A DNA stretch of 64,000 nt, from assembly GCA_016780065.1 (NCBI GenBank), contig JADHML010000001.1, positions 62,001 to 126,000 of the forward strand, written 5' to 3'. This document shows positions 1-9,638 of this stretch, piece by piece. This DNA comes from Flavobacteriaceae bacterium (GTDB taxonomy: Bacteria > Bacteroidota > Bacteroidia > Flavobacteriales > Flavobacteriaceae). The position numbers and the translations under genes are program-made. The notes under the pieces were generated by a model, which saw only the letters and a list, made by a program, of their open reading frames with translations, did no database searches and had not been told where the DNA came from. How positions within the stretch are numbered: position 1 is the stretch's first letter; each line of letters opens with the position of its first letter.

Positions 1-932
1 TCGCTCCCTGACTGTACGGGCAGATGTATATAATTGCAAATATTGGAGTGCTTTGCCATAGTATGCAATACATCTCTGGTCATGTCTTGGGGATTGGACG
101 TAGAAAAGCGGAAACGCATTTTGGGTTGCGCAACGGCCACCATGTCTAAGAGTTGATGAAAATGAATGGCCGTTTTTTGTTGAAGTTCAGATGCTTTAAT
201 GAATTCTTTTTTGGGTCCACCGCCATACCATAGATAACTGTCTACATTTTGACCTAATAATGTGACTTCTTTGAAGCCTCTCTTTGCAAGGTCGTCAATT
301 TCAGATAAAATACTCTTTGGGTCTCGGCTGCGTTCACGTCCTCGAGTAAAAGGAACCACACAAAAAGTGCACATATTGTCACAGCCTCTTGTAATGGAGA
401 CAAATGCAGTGACCCCGTTGGTTTGTAAACGCACAGGGCTTATATCTCCGTAGGTCTCTTCCTTGGATAGGATTACGTTTACGGCATCTCGACCGGTTTC
501 TACTTCTTTAAGTAGATTTGGTAAGTCCTTGTAGGCATCGGGACCTACAACTAAGTCTACGATTTTTTCTTCCTCTAGAAATTTGCTTTTGAGTCTTTCG
601 GCCATGCATCCTAGGACCCCAACTTTCATATTAGGGTTGGCTTTCTTAACGCCATTAAAATGTTCCAAACGATTGCGAACGGTTTGTTCGGCTTTTTCTC
701 TGATAGAACAAGTGTTGACGAGCACCAAGTCGGCTTCATCAATTTTTTGGGTGGTGGCATAGCCTGCATCAGACAGAATAGAAGCGACAATCTCACTGTC
801 AGAAAAATTCATTTGACAGCCATAACTCTCGATGTATAATTTCTTTTCACCCGATGTGGAGTTGTTTTCTGCCAATACATCGCCATTGTATTGGTTGGGG
901 TTTTTCACAACATCAGTATAGACCTGGCTCAT
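1..932 (-). CDS. miaB: tRNA-2-methylthio-N6-dimethylallyladenosine synthase MiaB, C-terminus cut by window edge
   Basis: MiaB is a radical-SAM methylthiotransferase that adds the 2-methylthio group to N6-isopentenyladenosine-37 of tRNAs reading U-starting codons. The reverse strand reads from ATG at 932 through about 310 codons and runs off the window start without a stop. The N-terminal UPF0004 domain shows the three cluster cysteines (about C39 in [13 protein letters not shown]75 in [10 protein letters not shown]109 in GVLGCMAER). The radical-SAM triad CxxxCxxC follows in [15 protein letters not shown] (C184, C188, C191). The C-terminal TRAM domain lies outside the window. The assignment over the related RimO or MtaB rests on the CSIREKA and [11 protein letters not shown] signatures. 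Confidence 0.95.
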   Translation of the reverse strand, partial: MSQVYTDVVKNPNQYNGDVLAENNSTSGEKKLYIESYGCQMNFSDSEIVASILSDAGYATTQKIDEADLVLVNTCSIREKAEQTVRNRLEHFNGVKKANPNMKVGVLGCMAERLKSKFLEEEKIVDLVVGPDAYKDLPNLLKEVETGRDAVNVILSKEETYGDISPVRLQTNGVTAFVSITRGCDNMCTFCVVPFTRGRERSRDPKSILSEIDDLAKRGFKEVTLLGQNVDSYLWYGGGPKKEFIKASELQQKTAIHFHQLLDMVAVAQPKMRFRFSTSNPQDMTRDVLHTMAKHSNICNYIHLPVQSGS

Positions 933-1017
933 TCGGATTTTCTTTTGAAAAAGCGAAGTTACAAAAAAACGACATTTTGTCAGGTTATTGTTCCGGTAAA
1001 GTTAGCGACAACCAGTT

Positions 1018-1431
1018 TTAGTGAGGAAGTTTGTCTTTGATGCGTCCATAAACAAAAGTGCCAAGGGTCGCCGATACAAGTACAACCAAAATGGGTGCAT
1101 ATCCAGCACCGATTAGTGTAAATATAGGTCCAGGGCATGCTCCAGCCAGTGCCCATCCCAATCCAAACACAATACCTCCATATAGATATCGTTTGATGCC
1201 TTTTTCTTTGTCAGCGATTTCGATAGTATCTCCATGAAAGGATTTGATTTTAAATTTTTTGATGGCTTGTGTGATCAAAACACCAAAAACAAGGGCAGAG
1301 CCTATAATCCCATACATGTGAAATGATTTGAACTGAAACATTTCATATATGCGAAACCACGAGGCTGCCTCAGATTTAAACATGGTAATCCCAAAAACAA
1401 TTCCGATAATAAAATATAACAAGGTTCTCAT
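1018..1431 (-). CDS. YeeE/YedE family membrane protein, second half-transporter
   Basis: This is a 137-residue protein from ATG at 1431, with about four hydrophobic segments and the motif GACPGPIFTLIG typical of the YeeE/YedE (DUF395) family, which imports thiosulfate or related sulfur compounds. The open frame extends upstream of 1431, but that part is the preceding gene read in another frame, and MRTLLYFIIG is a normal start for the family. Its ATG overlaps the stop of the upstream partner in an ATGA arrangement (1428-1431), so translation is probably coupled. The two half-size proteins presumably pair to form one transporter. The substrate is inferred from the family only. Confidence 0.85.
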   Translation of the reverse strand: MRTLLYFIIGIVFGITMFKSEAASWFRIYEMFQFKSFHMYGIIGSALVFGVLITQAIKKFKIKSFHGDTIEIADKEKGIKRYLYGGIVFGLGWALAGACPGPIFTLIGAGYAPILVVLVSATLGTFVYGRIKDKLPH

Positions 1432-1985
1432 AGCAAATAAGGCAATATAAAATGGTTCATCAATAAGCCGCCAATAAAAAATCCGATAACAGCAATTAAG
1501 GAAGGTAATTGAAGGTTGCTCAACCCGGAAATAGCATGACCTGAGGTGCACCCTCCTGCGTATCTTGCACCAAATCCGACCATAAATCCACCTACAACAA
1601 GCAGCGATAAGGATTTCCAATCGGTCCAAACAATATTCTCAAAAAAACGTTCTGGCATATATGACTTCCCGGCATCATGAATTCCCAACCCCTGAAGTTG
1701 ATTTACCACATCGGAATTTAGAACTACAGCAGTATCCGTACTCAAATAATGAGCCCCAAAAAATCCACCCACGAGCGCTCCAAACACCACCACTAGATTC
1801 CAACGTTGAGACTTCCAGTCGAAGTCAAAAAAAGTTGTTGATTTTCCTGCACCGCAAAGCGTGCAAATTGTTCTTAGGTTGGAAGACATTCCAAATTTTC
1901 CTCCATTGAGCATCAAGAGCAGCATCACCAAAGCGATCATTGGGCCGCCAATAAACCATGGCCAAGGGTCATAAATCCAATCCAT
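1428..1985 (-). CDS. YeeE/YedE family membrane protein, first half-transporter
   Basis: This is a polytopic protein of about 185 residues from ATG at 1985; an in-frame ATG at 2006 would add seven residues. It carries the family motif ARYAGGCTSGHAISG, whose cysteine is conserved in YeeE/YedE sulfur-compound transporters, and a second cysteine pair in the CTLCGAGK segment. It is translationally coupled to the smaller partner downstream, and the SulP permease lies just upstream on the same strand. The three genes look like a small sulfur or anion uptake set. Thiosulfate is the best-studied YeeE substrate, but the cargo here is not shown by the sequence. Confidence 0.85.
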   Translation of the reverse strand: MDWIYDPWPWFIGGPMIALVMLLLMLNGGKFGMSSNLRTICTLCGAGKSTTFFDFDWKSQRWNLVVVFGALVGGFFGAHYLSTDTAVVLNSDVVNQLQGLGIHDAGKSYMPERFFENIVWTDWKSLSLLVVGGFMVGFGARYAGGCTSGHAISGLSNLQLPSLIAVIGFFIGGLLMNHFILPYLL

Positions 1986-2040
1986 TTTAAATAAAATTTG
2001 ATGCAAAAATACATTTTATAAAGACAAGAAAAGCCTTTGT

Positions 2041-3771
2041 TTATTTTTTGGTACTTGTTTGATTAGAAACTTTCTTTTGAATTTCTGTTGGGTAAGACAC
2101 TCCTTTGAAGTTGTCAACGGCATCTTTGGTTTTTGCAAAGAAATTTTTTTCCTCAATCAACAAGTCTAGTTTGCTATTATGAAGGATATCTCGTGCGGGA
2201 CCTATTGCTCCTGCGACCATAAATCGTACGTCTTTATCATGAAACCATTTAATCATGGATTGTAGGGTACTTAGTCCACTGCTGTCAATGTAAGTGATGC
2301 CTCTAGCAACCAAAATCACGCCCCTAAGTTGACTTCCCTTTTGAATTGCTTCCTTCGTAAGGACGGTTTTGAAGTAGTCTCGATTTCCAAAAAAAAGCTG
2401 AGAATCATATCTAAAAATAAGCAGTTCAGGGTCTATTAGAATGTCCTTTTCAAAACGTTCAATGTTTTTATAATATTGAGTGCTTTTAATTTGTCCCAAG
2501 ACAGCATAATGAGGTTTAGATGATCTCACTACCATCAGCAAGAGTGAAAGCAATACGCCTAGTGTAATTCCCTGAGTGATGCCTAAAAATAGGGTTATAA
2601 GCATTGTGACAACTAGCAAGAAAAACTCATCCTTCTGAGTATGGAATAAGGTTTTAGCATATCTAATGTCGATGAGCCCAAAAACAGCAACCATAATGAT
2701 GCCCGCTAAGACTGCAATAGGTAGAAAGTAAAATGTTTGTGTAAAGAACAACAAGAACAACCCGACCCAGATGGCACTTGTCAGACCCGCCAAATTTGTT
2801 TTAACTCCAGATTGATAGTTTACTGCAGATCTTGAGAAGCTCGCAGAGACAGGGTAAGACTGAAAAAAGGCCCCGAAAAAGTTGGTGGTGCCCAATGCTA
2901 AAAGCTCTTGGTTGGGCTTGATATTGAATTGCTCTTCTTTTTCTTCGATACCCTTTCCGATAGATATAATCTCCATGTATCCAAGTACAGCTAAGGCAAA
3001 GGCCAAAGGCAACAATTGCGCTAGCAGTTCTGTAGAAATTTCTGTGCCTATAAATTCAGGAAGTCCTTCTGGGATGTGCCCCACTACAGAAAGCCCTTGT
3101 AGGTCCCAACGGGTGATGGCAACCAATGCGATTCCAAACAAGGTGGCAATTAGTGGCGCCGGCAATCTTCGGTCAATTTTACGGGATATTAAAATTAATA
3201 AGATGGTGCTCGTGCATACAACAACTGAAATCAATTGAGTGCTGCCAATATTCTGATACAAACTTGCTAAAATATGCTGTAATTGATTAGAAGAGCTCGT
3301 CTCTATCCCTAAAAAGTATTTTACCTGACTCATACCTATAATGACTGCCGCTGCTGAAGTAAAACCACTTATTACAGGTTTTGAAAGATAGTTTACCAGC
3401 ACCCCCATTCTCATAATTCCCATTAGTATTTGCAAGCCTCCCACCAGCAAAGTCAATAGAAGCACAGCTGCAATTATTGATTCTATTCCGCTGATGGATA
3501 AAGATCCAATTGCTGTGGCCACTATTAGTGAATCTAACGCAACAGGTCCTATGGCAACCTGACGCGAGGTGCCCATAAGTGCATATATAATTTGTGGTAA
3601 CAGCGCTGCATAGAGCCCATAAACAGGAGGCAGCCCTGCAATTATTGCATAAGCCAAACCTTGAGGAATTAACATTACTGCGGTGATTGTTCCTGCTTTA
3701 AGATCTCCTAATAGCAGATCCTTATGGTACTCTGGCAACCATTTAAAAATTGGGAATACACGTTTTAACAT
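2041..3771 (-). CDS. SulP family inorganic anion transporter with STAS domain
   Basis: This 576-residue member of the SLC26/SulP permease family opens with the Sulfate_transp core (GTITAVMLIPQGLAYA, GLPPVYGLYAALLP) and has ten or more hydrophobic helices over residues 20-420. A C-terminal cytoplasmic STAS domain spans about 440-560, including the IDSSGLSTLQSM motif. Members carry sulfate, bicarbonate or other anions across the inner membrane. Proximity to the YeeE/YedE pair favours sulfate or another sulfur oxyanion, but bicarbonate transport cannot be excluded. It starts at ATG 3771, divergent from topA across about 130 bp. Confidence 0.9.
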   Translation of the reverse strand: MLKRVFPIFKWLPEYHKDLLLGDLKAGTITAVMLIPQGLAYAIIAGLPPVYGLYAALLPQIIYALMGTSRQVAIGPVALDSLIVATAIGSLSISGIESIIAAVLLLTLLVGGLQILMGIMRMGVLVNYLSKPVISGFTSAAAVIIGMSQVKYFLGIETSSSNQLQHILASLYQNIGSTQLISVVVCTSTILLILISRKIDRRLPAPLIATLFGIALVAITRWDLQGLSVVGHIPEGLPEFIGTEISTELLAQLLPLAFALAVLGYMEIISIGKGIEEKEEQFNIKPNQELLALGTTNFFGAFFQSYPVSASFSRSAVNYQSGVKTNLAGLTSAIWVGLFLLFFTQTFYFLPIAVLAGIIMVAVFGLIDIRYAKTLFHTQKDEFFLLVVTMLITLFLGITQGITLGVLLSLLLMVVRSSKPHYAVLGQIKSTQYYKNIERFEKDILIDPELLIFRYDSQLFFGNRDYFKTVLTKEAIQKGSQLRGVILVARGITYIDSSGLSTLQSMIKWFHDKDVRFMVAGAIGPARDILHNSKLDLLIEEKNFFAKTKDAVDNFKGVSYPTEIQKKVSNQTSTKK

Positions 3772-3847
3772 GCATCAAAAATACATTTTATAGATGATTT
3801 TAACATGGTAATTTATTGTTGGTAAAAGGCTATTTTAATGACAATGT

Positions 3848-3879
3848 TTGTCAGTTAAAAAATAATTCTGCTACTTTTG
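3848..3879 (+). promoter_or_regulatory. Bacteroidota-type promoter of topA
   Basis: TTG at 3848-3850 is followed after 21 bp by TACTTTTG (3872-3879), an exact TAnnTTTG -7 box. This would start transcription about 15 bp ahead of the topA ATG at 3901. Confidence 0.6.
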
Positions 3880-3900
3880 TGTGCGCTTTTACCTTCAATT

Positions 3901-6372
3901 ATGCCTAAAAATCTAGTTATAGTCGAGTCGCCTGCTAAAGCCAAAACCATTGAAAAATTCTTAGGTTCTGATTTTAGAGTTGTTTCAAGTTATGGTCATA
4001 TTTCTGATCTGCCCGACAAGGAACTGGGCGTAGATGTAGATCAAAACTTCACACCCAAATACATGGTGTCTTCGGACAAAAAAAAGGTAGTTAGTGAGCT
4101 TAGGAAGCTTGCGAAATCCTCTGAAATTGTCTGGCTTGCTAGCGATGAGGACCGTGAGGGAGAGGCCATTGCTTGGCATTTGTCTAATGTGTTAGAACTA
4201 GAAAAAAACAAAACAAAACGGATCGTTTTTAACGAAATCACTCAAACCGCTATTCAACACGCTATCAGTCACCCCAGAAATATTGATCAAAACCTGGTGG
4301 ACGCTCAGCAAGCACGCCGAGTGTTAGATCGCTTGGTGGGCTATGAGATCTCACCAATTCTGTGGCGTAAAGTTCAAGGGGGGCTTTCAGCGGGTCGCGT
4401 TCAGTCAGTAACACTTCGATTGGTGGTGGAGAGAGAACAAGAAATTCAACACTTCAATCCAGAGAAAACGTATAAAGTTCAAGCGGTTTTTAACAATGAG
4501 TCAGGTCAAGTATTTAAGGCAGATCTTCCAACCTCTTTTTCCAGTTATCAAGACGCCAAAGGTTTTCTTGAACAGAACATAGAGGCTGTTTTTTCTGTTG
4601 CAAAACTAGAAAAGAAACCTGCGTCTAAATCTCCATCTGCTCCTTTTACAACATCCACCCTCCAACAAGAAGCCTCAAGAAAATTAGGTTTTTCAGTAGG
4701 ACGTACCATGCAAAATGCGCAACGATTGTATGAAGCTGGTTTGATCACCTATATGCGAACTGACAGTGTGAATCTCTCCGACCAAGCTTTAAGTCAGGCC
4801 GCTGGTGTGATTGAGGGAAAATATGGTAAAAACTATTTGCATACACAAAGTTATAAGACCAAAAACAAAGGCGCCCAAGAAGCTCACGAAGCCATTCGTC
4901 CTACTAATTTAAGCCTTTCAGAAGCGCAAGTGGAAAATGATCAAAAGCGACTTTACGATCTTATTTGGAAACGCACCATAGCCTCTCAAATGAGCAATGC
5001 TAAACTGGAGCGTACAGTGGTCAGAATCGATGCCGACAAACATGACAAACAGTTTGTCGCTAGAGGGGAAGTGTTGCAGTTCGACGGTTTTCTTAAGGTT
5101 TATTTAGAGAGTGTTGATGATCTCGAAGAAGAAGATCAAGGATTGTTGCCGGTTCTTCAAGAGGGTACCTTGGTTACAGCTCAGCGCATATCGGCTACAG
5201 AACGTTTTTCGAGACCCCCATACAGATATTCAGAAGCTTCTTTAGTAAAAAAATTAGAAGAGTTAGGTATCGGAAGACCTTCAACATATGCACCTACTAT
5301 TTCTACGATACTTAATAGAAAGTATGTAGCAAAAGGAAAAGTAGAAGGGGTGGAGCGAAACTACATACAACTTGTTCTTAAAGATCAAGCAATCGATGAA
5401 AAAAAGCTTATCGAAAAAATAGGTTCTGATAAAGGAAAACTTGTGCCAACAGATGTAGGTATTTTGGTAAACGAATTTTTGGTAAATAACTTTGAATTGG
5501 TGGTCGATTACGGATTTACAGCCAATGTAGAACGTGACTTTGACAGAATCGCAGCAGGCAATGTTGAGTGGGAAGGAGTGATGAAAGAATTTTACAAAGA
5601 CTTTCATCCTGTGGTAGAAGATGTCAAAAAAAATGCGACTCGCGAAACAGGGCAGCGTATTTTAGGAACAGATCCAAAAACAGGTCGACAGTTGAGTGTT
5701 CGTTTAGGCAAATTCGGGTCTATGGCACAACTTGGAACCGTTGAAGATGAGGAGAAACCCCTATTCTCAAGCATTCCTGAACATTTATCTTTGACTACTA
5801 TAGATTTTGAACAAGCTCTAGATTTGTTCAAGCTTCCTGCAAATTTGGGGGATTATGAAGGGTTGCCTGTTGAGGTTAACAATGGCCGATTTGGACCTTA
5901 TGTCAAACATGACAATAAATTTTTATCCCTTCCAAGCGGAATCAGCCCATTGTCTGTAACTTTAGAAGAGGCCATTAAGTTTATTCTTCAAAAACGAGAA
6001 GCTGATGCACCGATTTCCCAATACGAAGGGTTGGATGTAACCAAAGGCAAAGGTCGTTTTGGACCATTTATCAAATGGAATGGTTTGTTTATCAATGTAA
6101 ACAAGCAGTATGATTTCGACAATCTAACTCAGCACGACATTGAAGCCTTAATCGAAGACAAAAAGAAGAAAGAAGCAGAAAAGCTCGTATGTCATTGGGA
6201 AGATGAAGGGATTCGTATAGAAAAAGCCCGCTGGGGTCGCCACAACATCATTAAAGGAAAGACCAAAGTAGAGCTAAGCAAAGACATAGACCCAAAAAGC
6301 CTCACATTAGAAGAGGTCAAGAAGCGGTTGAATGCTAAAAAACCCAAAAAACGTAAAACCTCTAAAAAGTAG
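3901..6372 (+). CDS. topA: DNA topoisomerase I (type IA)
   Basis: This 823-residue enzyme relaxes negative supercoils by single-strand passage. The start is ATG 3901, giving MPKNLVIVESPAKAKT, the usual N-terminus; the open frame begins 24 nt earlier but adds no family-like residues. The TOPRIM domain covers about residues 1-115 (SSYGHISDLP, ASDEDREGEAIAWH). The catalytic tyrosine is Y284 in ITYMRTDSVN. The C-terminus has FGPYVKH, FGPFIKW and RWGRHNI repeat units without zinc-binding cysteines, as is usual in Bacteroidota. It heads the transcription unit leading into the ureohydrolase-like gene, with a 1-nt overlap at 6372, and on to the gld genes. Confidence 0.97.
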   Translation: MPKNLVIVESPAKAKTIEKFLGSDFRVVSSYGHISDLPDKELGVDVDQNFTPKYMVSSDKKKVVSELRKLAKSSEIVWLASDEDREGEAIAWHLSNVLELEKNKTKRIVFNEITQTAIQHAISHPRNIDQNLVDAQQARRVLDRLVGYEISPILWRKVQGGLSAGRVQSVTLRLVVEREQEIQHFNPEKTYKVQAVFNNESGQVFKADLPTSFSSYQDAKGFLEQNIEAVFSVAKLEKKPASKSPSAPFTTSTLQQEASRKLGFSVGRTMQNAQRLYEAGLITYMRTDSVNLSDQALSQAAGVIEGKYGKNYLHTQSYKTKNKGAQEAHEAIRPTNLSLSEAQVENDQKRLYDLIWKRTIASQMSNAKLERTVVRIDADKHDKQFVARGEVLQFDGFLKVYLESVDDLEEEDQGLLPVLQEGTLVTAQRISATERFSRPPYRYSEASLVKKLEELGIGRPSTYAPTISTILNRKYVAKGKVEGVERNYIQLVLKDQAIDEKKLIEKIGSDKGKLVPTDVGILVNEFLVNNFELVVDYGFTANVERDFDRIAAGNVEWEGVMKEFYKDFHPVVEDVKKNATRETGQRILGTDPKTGRQLSVRLGKFGSMAQLGTVEDEEKPLFSSIPEHLSLTTIDFEQALDLFKLPANLGDYEGLPVEVNNGRFGPYVKHDNKFLSLPSGISPLSVTLEEAIKFILQKREADAPISQYEGLDVTKGKGRFGPFIKWNGLFINVNKQYDFDNLTQHDIEALIEDKKKKEAEKLVCHWEDEGIRIEKARWGRHNIIKGKTKVELSKDIDPKSLTLEEVKKRLNAKKPKKRKTSKK

Positions 6373-7517
6373 TGGCACTAGAGTTGTTATCCCCGGTTCC
6401 CGAAGCTGTTCTTGCAAGTAGCATGCTTATGCCACCCCAGACATTAGGAAACCAAATACTTAAGAACACACATCAAGACGGATTTCCAGACCTTAGTGAA
6501 GTGCGTGTTGCGCTAGTGGGAATTCAAGAAACACGCTCTGTTGGGCAGCCTCACCAAAGAAAACAAGATTTATCTGCTATACGAAAATCATTATATGCCT
6601 TATTTGCAGGCAATTGGCCCAATGTGATTGCAGATTTAGGAGATCTCCCTATTGGAGATTCAGAATCAGATTCGCACCGAGTTCTTCAAGATGTAGCATC
6701 AGATTTATATAAACAAAACATTTTGTTGTTGGCCTTTGGTGGTAGTCAAGAAAACTTATTGGGCTTGAGTGCTGTTTTTACACAGCATGAAACTTATTTT
6801 AATCTGTGTTCAATTGATTATAAGTTTGATTTTGGTGTACACGGGGTGCTTATTGATAATGATTCTTATATGTCAAAATTGATATCTGCCCGCCCCAATT
6901 TTTTATTAAACTATTGTAATTTAGGGTATCAAAGTTATTATGTAGCGCAAGAGGAATTGGATTTGGTAGAGCGTCTTTATTTTGATGCTGTGAGGTTAGG
7001 TGAATTACATGCAGATATGAAAGTTTCTGAGCCGTATCTTAGAGATTCTGACATTGTTACAATCGATATGTCCTCGGTCATTTCTCAAGTTTTGGGAGGG
7101 GGTTTAACTCAAGTCAATGGTTTTTCAGCACATCAAATATGCGTGTTGGCACGCTATGTCGGTTTGAGTGATCGAGTTGGCATGGTCAGTTTGAATAACA
7201 TACCCCAAACTCCCGAGGCAGCTCAGCTAGCAGGACAAACACTATGGTATATTATCGAAGGTTTGCAACACAGGGCCAACGAATATCCTTTTTCAATTTC
7301 TGACGGTTCTACGAAATATGTGGTGCCCCATGACGAACACGAACTGACCTTTTATCAAAGTACAACTACCAAAAGATGGTGGGTTTTGGTCCCTGTCACA
7401 AATAATAATATAGAAGAATACACGTTATTACCGTGTAATGAATCCGATTATTTGTCTTCTATTGAAGGAATAATCCCGGAACGTTGGTGGCGCACAATGC
7501 GTCGAAATTTGGTGTAA
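6372..7517 (+). CDS. Arginase/formimidoylglutamase-fold protein lacking metal ligands
   Basis: This 381-residue protein of the ureohydrolase fold starts at GTG 6372, overlapping the last base of the topA stop. Canonical members bind two manganese ions through GG(D/G)H, DAHxD and DxDxxDP motifs. Here the matching segments read GGSQE (123-127), SIDYKFD (147-153) and TIDMSSV (230-236), so the histidines and several aspartates are replaced. Flavobacteria commonly carry such a gene between topA and gldK, so the degeneration looks like a lineage trait rather than recent decay. A catalytic role in arginine or histidine degradation is doubtful. A structural, regulatory or secretion-linked role is possible but unproven. 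Confidence 0.75.
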   Translation: MALELLSPVPEAVLASSMLMPPQTLGNQILKNTHQDGFPDLSEVRVALVGIQETRSVGQPHQRKQDLSAIRKSLYALFAGNWPNVIADLGDLPIGDSESDSHRVLQDVASDLYKQNILLLAFGGSQENLLGLSAVFTQHETYFNLCSIDYKFDFGVHGVLIDNDSYMSKLISARPNFLLNYCNLGYQSYYVAQEELDLVERLYFDAVRLGELHADMKVSEPYLRDSDIVTIDMSSVISQVLGGGLTQVNGFSAHQICVLARYVGLSDRVGMVSLNNIPQTPEAAQLAGQTLWYIIEGLQHRANEYPFSISDGSTKYVVPHDEHELTFYQSTTTKRWWVLVPVTNNNIEEYTLLPCNESDYLSSIEGIIPERWWRTMRRNLV

Positions 7518-7573
7518 ATTCTATATTTTTGAATCACCTTGTATGAAATGAATTGATTAACTTCGTTTTCTAA

Positions 7574-9010
7574 ATGAAAAACACATTTGTTGCATTACTG
7601 TTGCTTGGGTCTATATCATCTTGCAATATTTTATTTCCACCTGACAGTCAAGGGGAACTTATGGGGGTAAGATCCAAAAAAAAACAATTCTATCCTGAAA
7701 AACCTCACGGTATGGTAGAGATACCTGGTGGGTCTTTTATTATGGGTTCTTCGGATGAGGATTTGGTTGATGCTCAAAATGACCCCACCAAAACGGTTAC
7801 TGTGCGCTCATTTTACATGGATGACACAGAAATTTCCAATGCCGAGTACAGAGCTTTTGTTGAATGGGTCAAAGACTCGATTGTTCGTACCCAACTGGCC
7901 GTGGCTGCAGTTGAGGAGGCTGGTTATGATTTTCCGACAGATAAAGAATTGGATCAAGATGGAATCCTACAGTATTTTCCAAAATTTGAAAATGAAGAAG
8001 AAAAAACAGGAGCTTACGAAGAATATCTCGATGAATATTCTTTCGGCAGCAATGTTTTAGACAATTGGCTCTCGACTTACCAAGCCCCTGACTCGGTTTT
8101 TCACTATCACTTACCCCTAAACAAAGACGTAGATATTATTTGGGATCGTGATGATTATCCGGATCCCCTATATGCGATGATTATTGAAGATAGTATTTAT
8201 TTGCCTGAGGAGGAATGGTTTAATGGCGAACCCACTACCAATAAAAAAATATTTAAATACAGATTTTCATATTTTGATGCTGTAAGTGCTATCAAAAATC
8301 CTGATACTCCCCGATCTAAATTTTGGGAATATGAAGTCGTAGAAGTATACCCTGACACCACTGTTTGGATAAAAGATTTTAAGTATAGCTACAACGAACC
8401 AGTACATAATAATTACTTTTGGCACAAAGCATATGCTGACTACCCTGTAGTGGGCATCACTTGGGCTCAAGCCACTGCGTTTGCACACTGGCGCACAAAG
8501 ATGCGTAACGATTACTTAAGAAATCGAAAGAAAAAAGACATTGTTCCTCCCTTTCGATTGCCGACAGAAGTGGAGTGGGAATACGCTGCTCGTGGTGGTC
8601 TGGAATCGGCTATTTACCCTTGGGGTGGGCCTTATCTGGTCGATGACAGAGGGGAATTCTTAGCTAATTTTAAGCCTAAGCGGGGAGATTATGCAGCAGA
8701 TTGTGTGTTATACACTGCGGAGGTTTATTCTTTCCCTCCCAATGACTATGGGCTTTACAATATGTCTGGAAATGTAGCTGAATGGACAGAGACACCTTAT
8801 TACGATGAGGCTTACGAATTTGCCTACTTTGTAAACCCCAAGTTGGTTAATAGCGAAAGCAAACGAAGAGTTGTAAGAGGTGGTTCATGGAAGGATGTTT
8901 CCTACTTCCTTAAAGTGGCCACCCGTGACTATGAATATGCCGATAGTGCTCGAAGCTATATAGGCTTTCGTACGGTAAGAGATTTTGTAGGAAATACTGA
9001 TATTAGATAA
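7574..9010 (+). CDS. gldK: Gliding motility / T9SS lipoprotein GldK
   Basis: This 478-residue lipoprotein has an N-terminal signal peptide with lipobox LLLGSISSC, placing the modified cysteine at about residue 17. The remainder is a formylglycine-generating-enzyme-like (SUMF1) domain, seen in VEIPGGSFIMGSSDED near the start and FRLPTEVEWEYAARGG, MSGNVAEWTETPYY and RRVVRGGSWKD toward the end. GldK (PorK) forms, with GldN, the periplasmic ring of the type IX secretion system attached to the outer membrane. An acidic insertion of more than 150 residues splits the SUMF1 fold, as in other GldK proteins. It is the first gene of the gldKLMN block, with 11 nt to gldL. Confidence 0.95.
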   Translation: MKNTFVALLLLGSISSCNILFPPDSQGELMGVRSKKKQFYPEKPHGMVEIPGGSFIMGSSDEDLVDAQNDPTKTVTVRSFYMDDTEISNAEYRAFVEWVKDSIVRTQLAVAAVEEAGYDFPTDKELDQDGILQYFPKFENEEEKTGAYEEYLDEYSFGSNVLDNWLSTYQAPDSVFHYHLPLNKDVDIIWDRDDYPDPLYAMIIEDSIYLPEEEWFNGEPTTNKKIFKYRFSYFDAVSAIKNPDTPRSKFWEYEVVEVYPDTTVWIKDFKYSYNEPVHNNYFWHKAYADYPVVGITWAQATAFAHWRTKMRNDYLRNRKKKDIVPPFRLPTEVEWEYAARGGLESAIYPWGGPYLVDDRGEFLANFKPKRGDYAADCVLYTAEVYSFPPNDYGLYNMSGNVAEWTETPYYDEAYEFAYFVNPKLVNSESKRRVVRGGSWKDVSYFLKVATRDYEYADSARSYIGFRTVRDFVGNTDIR

Positions 9011-9021
9011 AAATAAAAACT

Positions 9022-9630
9022 ATGAAAAAGCAATTTTTTATCCCAGAAAAATGGATTGAGTTATCCTTTGGTGTGGGGGCATCTGTAGTAATTCTTGGAG
9101 CCCTCATGAAAATAACACACAATGATTTCGGACCGATTTCTGGCAATGATTTATTGTCTGCTGGACTAATTACCGAAGCAGTCATCTTTCTAGTCGCTGG
9201 TCTAAGGGGTTATTATGCCGCTCAAAACGAAGCCCAGCCTGAGACTACTTCCGCGCTCCAAAAAACAGCTGACGTCGATGCGGAAGCAAAAGCACTTAAA
9301 CAAGCATTTGTTGATGCGAAAGAACAAATTAGCGCACTTTCAAGCAATTTGAGATCCGCAGCTACGGCTACACAAAGCCTGAGCTTTCCAACTGATTTAC
9401 AGGCTAATATGGAATCGTTAAACATCAACTTGCAAGCGGCAAACAACAGCGTTGCTCAGATCGACGCTGCCTACAGTAAGGTTTATACTAGTTTGCAAAA
9501 ACACCCCGATGCAAACGAATCCCTACTCCAAGCAAATACTCACTTGCGCGATCAGTTAGATTTGATGAGTCAACGTGTTGCTGAACTGAATATCAAGTAT
9601 GCTGCATTGGTTGATGCTATGCGTAAATAA
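9022..9630 (+). CDS. gldL: Gliding motility / T9SS inner-membrane motor protein GldL
   Basis: This 202-residue protein has two N-terminal transmembrane helices (about residues 13-32 and 40-64, the second containing the acidic residue in GLITEAVIFLVAGLRGYY). A long cytoplasmic coiled-coil follows. GldL and GldM form the proton-motive-force-driven rotary motor of the type IX secretion and gliding apparatus, and the acidic residue within the membrane is characteristic of the stator-like GldL. It is followed by gldM after 8 nt. Confidence 0.95.
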   Translation: MKKQFFIPEKWIELSFGVGASVVILGALMKITHNDFGPISGNDLLSAGLITEAVIFLVAGLRGYYAAQNEAQPETTSALQKTADVDAEAKALKQAFVDAKEQISALSSNLRSAATATQSLSFPTDLQANMESLNINLQAANNSVAQIDAAYSKVYTSLQKHPDANESLLQANTHLRDQLDLMSQRVAELNIKYAALVDAMRK

Positions 9631-9638
9631 GATTAAAT

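Noticed and set aside
1432..1629. Extended N-terminus of the second YeeE protein
   Set aside because: The extra 66 residues are the other frame of the upstream YeeE gene and have no family-like sequence.
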